Shown here in pieces: positions 30,104 to 38,200 of a DNA stretch of 44,705 nt. Source of the DNA: Clostridia bacterium. GTDB lineage: Bacteria > Bacillota > Clostridia > Oscillospirales > Acutalibacteraceae. The stretch lies in assembly GCA_017439545.1 (NCBI GenBank), contig JAFSIW010000024.1, positions 1 through 44,705 of the forward strand. The letters are read 5' to 3'. Made by a program: the position numbers and the translations under genes. The notes below the pieces were generated by a model. It worked only from the letters and a program-made list of their open reading frames with translations, made no database searches and had not been told where the DNA came from. Position 1 is the stretch's first letter, and the number at the start of each line of letters is the position of its first letter.

Positions 30104-30240
30104 GCTGTTTTCAAAGACAGCAGGTGCTGAAAAGCATAAGGTTATGAACCGCCTGCCGAGGAAATGCAACCAAAATCGCCGTTTTTTCGGCAGTAGTATG
30201 GATTTGCGCCTTCCTCGTGTATGCGGGGAAGGCTTTTTTC
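30104..30240 (+). promoter_or_regulatory. L10 leader (autoregulatory rplJL 5' UTR) with intrinsic terminator
   Basis: The leader carries the recognisable L10-leader elements: a TGCTGTTTTCAAAGACAGCA-type hairpin (about 30113-30132), then AGGTGC, a kink-turn-like GCCGAGGAAATGCAA stretch (about 30153-30170) and, at its end, a terminator hairpin GCCTTCC (30208-30214) with GGAAGGC (30227-30233) followed by T6. In the known mechanism excess L10-(L12)4 binds the leader and favours termination. The sequence fits that model; binding itself is inferred from the family. Confidence 0.85.
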
Positions 30241-30293
30241 TTAGGCTGGCAGGGTGAAGATCCTGCCCACACTTACACAGGAGGTGAATGAAT

Positions 30294-30818
30294 TTGCCTA
30301 GCGAAAAAATCTTAGAACAAAAGAAAGCGCTGGTTGCCGAACTGACCGAGCAACTGCAAGAGGCTTGCGCCGGTGTTATCGTTGACTATAAAGGTATTAC
30401 CGTTACCGAAGATACCAAATTGCGTAAGAGCTTGCGTGAAGCAGGGGTTGAGTATCGTGTTGTAAAGAACACCTACTTGCGCTTTGCATTCCAAAACGTT
30501 GGTATTGAAGGTTTGGATTCTGTACTGGAAGGTACCACTGCTATTGCTTACAGTAAAGATGAATTGGCTGCTGCCAAGGTTCTGTGCAAATATGCAGAAG
30601 AAAACAAAAACTTCACCATCAAAGCCGGTTTCTCCGAAGGGAAACCTCTGGACGCTGCTACGGTTGAAGCATTGTCCAAAGTACCCGGCAAAGAAGATTT
30701 GCTTGGTATGTTGGCCGGCAGCTTGAGCCAAATGATCGCCGGATTTGCCCGTGCTATCAATGCTGTTGCCGAATCCAAGGGTGAGGGCGCTGCTCCCGCC
30801 GAAGCTGCAGAAGCTTAA
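30294..30818 (+). CDS. rplJ: Ribosomal protein uL10
   Basis: This 174-residue protein begins MPSEKILEQKKALVAELTEQ, the conserved L10 N-terminus, and includes VDYKGITVTEDTKLRKSLREAGVEYRVVKNT. It anchors L7/L12 dimers through its C-terminal helix. TTG 30294 is preferred over the in-frame ATG 30288 because the complete AGGAGGTG (30279-30286) would be only one base from that ATG but 7 from the TTG. It lies behind the L10 leader and before rplL. Confidence 0.96.
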   Translation: MPSEKILEQKKALVAELTEQLQEACAGVIVDYKGITVTEDTKLRKSLREAGVEYRVVKNTYLRFAFQNVGIEGLDSVLEGTTAIAYSKDELAAAKVLCKYAEENKNFTIKAGFSEGKPLDAATVEALSKVPGKEDLLGMLAGSLSQMIAGFARAINAVAESKGEGAAPAEAAEA

Positions 30819-30863
30819 TTCTAAAATTTTATTTTCTAAATTTATTAATGGAGGAAATTTATC

Positions 30864-31238
30864 ATGTCTGAAAAGATTACATCTATCATCGAGACTGTGA
30901 AAGAGATGACTGTTCTCGAACTGAACGAACTCGTAAAAGCTATCGAAGAAGAATTTGGCGTATCCGCCGCTGCTCCCGTAGCAGTTGTAGCCGGTGGCGC
31001 TGCTCCCGCAGCTGCTGCTGAAGAAAAGACCGAATTTGATGTTGTTCTGGCCGAAGTTGGCGCAGAAAAGATCAAGGTTATCAAGGTTGTTCGCGAAATC
31101 ACCGGTTTGGGTCTGGGCGAAGCCAAGGCTCTGGTTGACAGCGCTCCCAAGACCTTGAAAGAAGCTGTTTCCAAAGACGATGCCGACGCTATGAAGGCAA
31201 AGTTGGAAGAAGTTGGCGCAAAGGTAGAACTGAAATAA
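30864..31238 (+). CDS. rplL: Ribosomal protein bL12 (L7/L12)
   Basis: This 124-residue protein has an N-terminal dimerisation domain ([22 protein letters not shown]), an Ala-rich hinge ([20 protein letters not shown]) and the conserved C-terminal factor-binding domain ([39 protein letters not shown]). Several copies form the flexible stalk that recruits translational GTPases. GGAGG precedes the ATG. The transcript ends at a strong terminator, and rpoB is not the next gene. Confidence 0.98.
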   Translation: MSEKITSIIETVKEMTVLELNELVKAIEEEFGVSAAAPVAVVAGGAAPAAAAEEKTEFDVVLAEVGAEKIKVIKVVREITGLGLGEAKALVDSAPKTLKEAVSKDDADAMKAKLEEVGAKVELK

Positions 31239-31253
31239 GTTTGTTTGTGCTCA

Positions 31254-31290
31254 AACACCCTGTTCCCATCTGGGAACGGGGTGTTTTTTT
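31254..31290 (+). terminator. Terminator after rplL
   Basis: A 14-bp stem with one G-T pair: AACACCCTGTTCCC (31254-31267) with GGGAACGGGGTGTT (31272-31285), ATCT loop and T-run. It cleanly ends the ribosomal operon. Confidence 0.95.
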
Positions 31291-31299
31291 GTTGTTGTG

Positions 31300-31963
31300 A
31301 GGGCGGTCGGGGACAGTAGGGAACGACCTTGCGTGCCGTTTCTCTATTATTTTGCAATAAAATTGTCATTCTGAGCGAAAGCGAAGAATCCGCATTTTCC
31401 CTCATCACGGGCGGTCGGGGACGCCCGCCCCTACGGGCAATTACGGAAAATGTTTCGTGTATACGATAAATCGCAGGCGTGAGGTGTGTCGGTGTTTTAC
31501 GTTTATGTGACGTATTGAGTTCTCTCCTACGTTGGAATTGGTAGGGGATGGCGCCCTCGACATCCCGAAAAAAACGAAACCAACCCACCGTGTTCCGTGC
31601 CTCCCTTGTGTAAAGGGAGGTGGCACGGCGAAGCCGTGACGGAGGGATTGTTTTAAACACCAATCTTGTCATATGACACCACGGGCGGTCGGGGACGCTC
31701 GCCCCTACGGGAAAAAGGGCAGAATTGTGGAAGATGGGAGGGGACAGAGCCCCTCCCCTACGGGCAATCACGGAAGATGGTTTCATGATTGCGATAAATC
31801 GCAGACGTGAGGTGCGGCGGTTTACGTTTATGTGACGTATTGAGTCCTCACCTACGTCAGAATTGGTAGGGGTGGCATCATCCGCATTCCGAAAAAGCGA
31901 ATTGCAATGACAACGTGTATTTCGCAATCAATCTGTCATTCTGAGCGCAAGCGAAGAATCCGC
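31300..31963 (-). repeat. Composite interspersed repeat block (two copies, minus orientation)
   Basis: It is the reverse complement, with divergence, of the modules at 9185-9694. The GGGCGGTCGGGGACGCCCGC module occurs at about 31410 and 31684. The ATCACGGAA/GATAAATCGCA segment occurs at about 31438-31475 and 31767-31803. TTACGTTTATGTGACGTATT occurs at 31497-31516 and 31822-31841, followed by GGTAGGGG. TGTCATTCTGAGCG (about 31364 and 31934) and a CCTCCCTT/AAGGGAGG palindrome (about 31602-31620) also recur. No supported gene lies in 31291-32138. Confidence 0.85.
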
Positions 31964-32046
31964 AATATCCGCAAGCAGATACGCCGGCCACGCCGATCCA
32001 ACATAAACAAACTGAACTTGCAAACCAAAACATAGGGTTTTCGTAC

Positions 32047-32074
32047 GGTTTTCAACAAAAGGTTGTTGAAAACC
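32047..32074. other. Perfect hairpin upstream of the giant gene's promoter
   Basis: GGTTTTCAAC (32047-32056) pairs perfectly with GTTGAAAACC (32065-32074) around an 8-nt loop, followed by ATTTTA. It could be a terminator of the upstream repeat region or a protein-binding palindrome. Confidence 0.55.
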
Positions 32075-32138
32075 ATTTTACCCTCGTAAATTATGCAAAT
32101 TTGCCAAAAATTTTATTGGATTTTATACGATTTAACTC

Positions 32139-32168
32139 TTTACAACCAACAATCTGATGTGTTATAAT
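32139..32168 (+). promoter_or_regulatory. Promoter (extended -10) of the giant surface protein gene
   Basis: TTTACA (32139-32144), an 18-bp spacer and TATAAT (32163-32168) preceded by TGT. Transcription would start near 32175, giving an 80-nt leader. Confidence 0.75.
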
Positions 32169-32186
32169 GACACTGCCTAATGTGCG

Positions 32187-32225
32187 GAGTTGTCCCCTTT
32201 TGTAGCAGAAGGAGCGGGACAACTC
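32187..32225 (+). promoter_or_regulatory. Stable 5' UTR hairpin of the giant gene
   Basis: GAGTTGTCCC (32187-32196) pairs perfectly with GGGACAACTC (32216-32225). The 19-nt loop can extend by CTT/AAG pairs. It starts about 12 nt from the predicted transcript start and ends before the ribosome site TTAGGAGGAAG. A 5'-terminal stem like this often stabilises mRNA; this role is inference. Confidence 0.7.
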
Positions 32226-32256
32226 TAAAAAATAAATTTATTAGGAGGAAGACACT

Positions 32257-35200
32257 ATGCAAAAACTGTTCAAACGTTCGCTTGCAATGGTTTTGTCGAT
32301 CATGATGATTATCACCATGTTCTCCGGCATGACCTTTGCTTCAGCGGAAACTGTTGAACCCTTTACTGAGTATACTGCCGGTCAAGCAGCTCTGTTGCAT
32401 ATCGGTCTGGCTACTGCCGATGAAACCGATGGCAACTGGAGCAATTACCGCTACTTTGCTCAGGAATTCGTGCCCGAAAAGGAAGTCGTTACCGGCTTTA
32501 AAATGGACATGATTCTCACCGGCGGCGAGGCGCTGATGCACATCGAGCTCCGCAAAGGTGACGCTAACTCCGAAGCCATTTATACCACCGAAGTTCCCGT
32601 GTTCAACCACGGTAACATTCAATCCTGGTATGAATTCGGTTTTGATCAAGAAGTTGCCGTTACCCCCGGTGAAGTGTATTACGTAGTATTCTATTTTGCC
32701 GAACGTACTGCCGGCAACGTGGGTGTTCTGATTGGTGCCGATCTGGGCCCCGGCGGTGCTGCTCACCCCCTGCATGCCTGGCAAATGGCTGCCGGTGGCG
32801 AAGTAAATTACGAAGCCGGCGCTAAGAATTTGGTTGCCAACTTCGAAATCATTGACACTCCCGGTTTGAACAAGCTGGTGCGTGACAATGACACCTTCTC
32901 CGGCGGTACCTTCCACATTGACGGTTTTGCCGGCATGCGTGCCGATGCTACCGTAAAGACCGAAGGTGAAGCCGCTATGTTGGGTGGCTGGAACGGCGCT
33001 GACGTTACTGCTGACGCCGACCTGAAAGGTCACGCTTGCTTTGCCATTCCCTATGGCGGTATCAGCTTTGCCAATGCCAAATACTTTGTATTTGATATGT
33101 ATCTGGAAGGCGTAACCATCCAAAACTTCAGCGGTCTCCGCTTTGGTAACGAAACCGCTTGGCACAGCGTTTTTGCTGAAACCTATACTGCGGAATTTTT
33201 GGCTGACATGCACGCCGCTAAAGAAGGCTGGAACACCATCGTAGTTCCCCTGCCTGCCACTGAACAATGGGCTACCAAAAACGTTGCCAACATCTGGTTT
33301 GCCGGTGACAATGCTGACTCCTTCCTGCTGAGCAAGAACGATGCTCTGTGGGGCTTCGACAACTTCCGCATTATGGACGAAAAGGGTTATGCCTATTTCG
33401 TGAATGCGCAAGCCGCTGCTGTTGTTGAAGCAAAAATCGCTGCTCTGCCTGCCGTTGACGAATTGACCGAAGACGACGCAGATGCTGTTTTCGAAGCAAA
33501 AGAGGCTTATCTTGCTTTGAATGCTGAAGCTCAAGCTATTGTTTCCAATGCTGACGTTTTGGCTGCTGCTGTTGAAAAACTTGCATCTTTCGCTCCTCTG
33601 GACATCAACGCAGGTCGCATTCCTTGGCACGACTTTGTAACCAACGGCGAAAACCACGCTTTGACCAACATTAACGAAGCTTACTGGGTAACTGCCGAGC
33701 AAGCTCCTTCCGGTCAAAAATCCATCGCCGGTAAACTGAACGCCGATGCAGGCGGTGCCAGCATCTTCCATATGGCTCCCAGCAATGCTGTTGATGCTTC
33801 CGATGCCGCTTACGTTGCATTCGACGTATACGTTGATAAAGCAATCCCCGCCAGCGCCCTGGCCGATGCCGGTGTTAACATCGGTGACGGTAACTCTTGG
33901 GATAACTGGGGTAAAGTAACCGACTCTTTCGCTTCTACCATCCGTTCCAACGGTGGTCTGAAAGAAGGCTGGAACCTGTTCATTCTGCCTGTATACAACT
34001 GGGCTGAAAACGCTCACAAAGCAGAAGTGAAAAACGGTCGTGTATACTTTGTGCTCAACACTGCCGATTACAAAGGCACCAAAATTTCTGTAAACGACTT
34101 GGTATTCTATACCGAAGCCGGTTACGAAGCTGCTGTTGAACGCAACAAGGCAAAAGCTGCTACTCTTGCCATCTGGGATATTCCCGCTGTTGATACCCTG
34201 ACTCTGGACGACAAAGCTACCGTAGACGCAGCTGCTACTGCCTACGCCGCCGTTCATAAAGACTGCAAAGCTTTGGTAAAAGGCGTTGACACTCTGACTG
34301 CCGCCCAAGCCAAGATTGCTGAGCTGGAAGCTGCTCAACCCAAGGGTCCCGTAATCGACGGTGAAAAAGATGAAGCTTATTCCGACGCGAAGTCTATGAC
34401 TGTTACCAAGGCTTATGCCGGCGTAGGTCAAGCTGATACTGATAACACCACCCAAGCTACCATTAAGACCTACTACACTTGGGACGATGACTACAACTAT
34501 GTTTACATGGAAATCAGCGAACCCGGTTACACTTATACCAGCCAAAATATGGACGTTGTATACTATGTAAACCAACCCAACGTAGGCGGTTATTTCTTCC
34601 AATGCGCCGGCGGCGGTTACATTCAATGGACTATTGCCGGCGGTGTAGACAGTGCAACCTCTGCCGGTTCTACCCTTATGCCTGCTGAAAAAGCCGGTTA
34701 TATTGACGGTGCTACCGGTCAAACTCGTCGCTACGAGTTCAAATTTGACCGCGACCCCGATTCTCCCGGTTTCTTTGTAAGCCCCTGCGTTTATGGTTCT
34801 GCTTCTTACGTTGTAGCCTATCACGCTTTCTATAGCACCAACGGTCACTTCGTTAAATATGAAGATGAATCCACTTGGGCTTATACCGACTTACCCCAAG
34901 AAAACCTGACCGACATTCAAGTTTGGGATATGGACACCATGAATCCCGGTTCTACCGGCTGGGGTGATTCTGTTTCCACCAAACTGTTTACCGAAGGTAC
35001 CGGTTCTCGCGGTGTGAACTTTGCCGGTGCTACCAATAAAGACTTCATCCTGTACGGCACCAACACCAACAACTCTAACTCGGCTACCGACCCTGCCACC
35101 ACCGACATTTCCGGTGCGATCGACAAAGACGGCAAAACCGTTATGACTATGGATCTGTACGTAACCGACGCTGCCGCAATCGCCGGCAACCGTGTAGTAT

Positions 35201-38200
35201 TCGGCCTGATCTGCGCCACCGAAAAAGCCATGTCCGAAGGTATTGGTGCGAAGAACGCATGGATGGAAATCAACACCAAAAACGGCCAAAATGCTAAATG
35301 GACCGAAGACTTCGACCTGGGCGAAGCCGGTCTGCAAAACGGTTGGAACCATCTGGCTATCACCATGGATACTGACGATGGCGAAAACAAATACGCTCAT
35401 AGCACCAACACCCGCGCTGACTACTGGGATGCTACCAAGTTCTGGCAACTGCGCGTGCTGGTTAACGCTTCTGCCGCTAACAACAGCGACTTCTACATTG
35501 ATGACGTTCACTTCATGACTCCCGCTGCTTACGCTGCTACCAAGGAATCCACCTTGGCTGTTAAAGACGTGATCATCGCCATCAATGAACTGCCCGCAGA
35601 CGCTACCGCTTCTTCTGAAGATGTATTGGCTATCGAAGAAGCTTATGCTGCTCTGTCTGCAGAACAACAAGCAAAAGTTACCAACTACAGCGTAATCGAA
35701 AACATGCCTGAAGTTGTTGAACCTCTGGATCTGCAACTCCACGCTATGGATAAGATCGATATGCAAATCATTGCTGCCGGTAACCAAGGTACCGGTGGTA
35801 CACAAGGCACGATCACTACCGATAACTACGTTGAAGGTACCGGTGCTCACTTCTCTAACTGGACCGGCACCAAAGTAGGCGATGTCAATAAGATGTATCT
35901 GAGCTTGACCAACCTGCCCAGCGTTGACTTCTCGGTTGCTGATTATCTGGCCTTTGATATCTATGTGAACGACGTTACTCCCAAGTGGGTCAACGGCGCC
36001 AACGATATCAACCTGCAATTGGGTTCCGAAGCCAGCTGGCCCTCCGCCGACCTGCTGACCTATGGTAATTCAAACTTTGCCAAATACGTTAACGATCTGA
36101 AATTGGGCGAATGGAACCACGTTGTGATTCCGTTGGATACCAATGCGAAGAACGTTAAGAACCTGAAAATGTATTGGGAAAATGCCGTTACTATTAGCGG
36201 CGAAAATCCCTATGTTCTGTTTGACGACTTCCGTCTGTTAGACGAACTGGGTCTGGCAATCGACGAAGAACGTACGATCGCCAAGGCCGTTATCGCTCAA
36301 ATCGCTACTTTGGATACTTCTGACGCTGCAGCCGTTGCTGCCGCTACCGAAGCATACAACGCTTTGACTGACGCTCAAAAAGCATACGTTACCAACGTTT
36401 CTGTGCTTGAAGAAGCCAATCAAGCTCCCATTGACGCTCAAGTTGTAATCGATGCCATCAACAACATTGCCGGTGGCAACGCCATCATGTTCCATGATGC
36501 TGAAAAATTGGATTACTTCATGAACTTCTCCACTCCCGCCAACATCGCTTTGGCAGAGGGTGAAGGCAACAACGGCGGCAACGCTGTGAAAGTTGCTCAA
36601 ACCAAGGACGGCACTCAAGAACACAACATCGGTGTTCGCGTACCTGAAAATGCAGGTATCTCCGGCGCCGGTATCGCTGCTGTTCAATTTGATCTGTACC
36701 TGTCCGAAGGTCTGACCTTCAACGAAGGCGGCTGGGGCAATATGTCCTTGCAAAACGCTCACGTAACCGGCGGCGACAACAATCTGGCCGGCGCTCAAGC
36801 CAACGTGAAGATCGCCATGAAGGACTATCTGGCAAATTGCCAAGCAGGCTGGAACACTGTTACCATCCCTGTAGATCCCGATGATGCCGAAACCATCAAA
36901 CAAATCTGCTTCCGTTTCTATTCCAACTTCACCGGTGCTACCGGCACTTACCTGATGATGGATAACGTGAAACTGGTTTATGCTGTAAACGAAATCACCT
37001 ATGCTGACAATGCTCTGATTGATTCCGTGAAAGCCCAATACGATGCTCTGACCGACGCCGCTAAGGCTCTGGTTACCAACATCGAAACTCTGAACGGCTA
37101 CGTTGCCGCTATGGACGCTGAAGAAGCCGCCGCAGCTGACGTTGTGAATGCTATCAACGCTCTGCCTCCCGTTTCTTCCGACGATCCCGAAGCTGACGTA
37201 ATCGGTCTGGAAGACGAAGCCGCTGTTAACGCCGCTGAAGCCGCTCTGGCTGCTCTGGCTGCTGACACCAAAGCCGCTTTGATTCCCGCCGAAGTAGAAG
37301 CCGCTCTGACTGCTGCTCGCGCTCGCATTGACGAAATCAAAGAAAACAGCGATATCGGCCAATTGGTTGCTCCCGTTGTTTCTGCCATTGATGCTCTGCC
37401 CGCAGTAGAAGACGTTCGCACTTCTGACGAAGCTGCTATCAACTCCGCCAACGAACTGTACAACGGTCTGTCCGACGAAGCCAAGACCTATCTGGCCGAA
37501 AACTTCGCTGATCAAGCTGCTAAGCTGACCGCTGTTACCGCTGAATTGGCTGTTGAAAAAGAACACGAAGCCGCCGCTAAGGCTGTTGTTGACGCTATCG
37601 CCGCTCTGCCCGTACCTGCTACCGCAGCCGACGAAGAAGCCGTTAACACCGTAAAAGCTCAATACGATGCTCTGGCTGCTGACGTTCAAAACTACGTAAC
37701 CAACAAAGCTGTTCTGGAAGCCGCTGTTGCTGCTGTTGCCGCTGACAAGGCTGACATTGAAGCTGCTGCTGCTGTAAGTGCTGCTATCGCCGCTCTGCCC
37801 GCAGCCAAACAACTCACCGAGGCTGACGTTGAGGCCGTTAAGAATGCCAATGCTGCTTATGAAGCCTTGACTGCAAACGGCAAAGCGAAGTTGACCGAAG
37901 ATGAAGTTGCCACTCTGATTACTGCTGTGGCTACCGTTTCTCAATTCGAAACTGTGGATGTTCAATTCCGTGCCTTCGAAGCCTCCTCCTCTGACTTGAA
38001 CAAAGCCGGTGCTGCTGCCGGTGACAAATACGGTCTGAGCAAGGATCAACCTCTGGAAGGCACCTCTGCCTTGCAAATGAAGTGGACCGGCGATGCTTCC
38101 GGCGAATTCCACGTATTCGTCTATCACCACAGACAAGGTGATAACTGGACCGTTGACTCCTACGATGAAGGTAGCTGGAAAGTTCCTTGCGCTAAGGCTT

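Noticed and set aside
30845..31927. 360-codon minus-strand frame over rplL and the repeat block
   Set aside because: It crosses the antisense of rplL and the composite repeats. Its peptide consists of low-complexity repeat translation.
32341..34848. 835-codon minus-strand frame
   Set aside because: Same antisense artefact within the giant gene.
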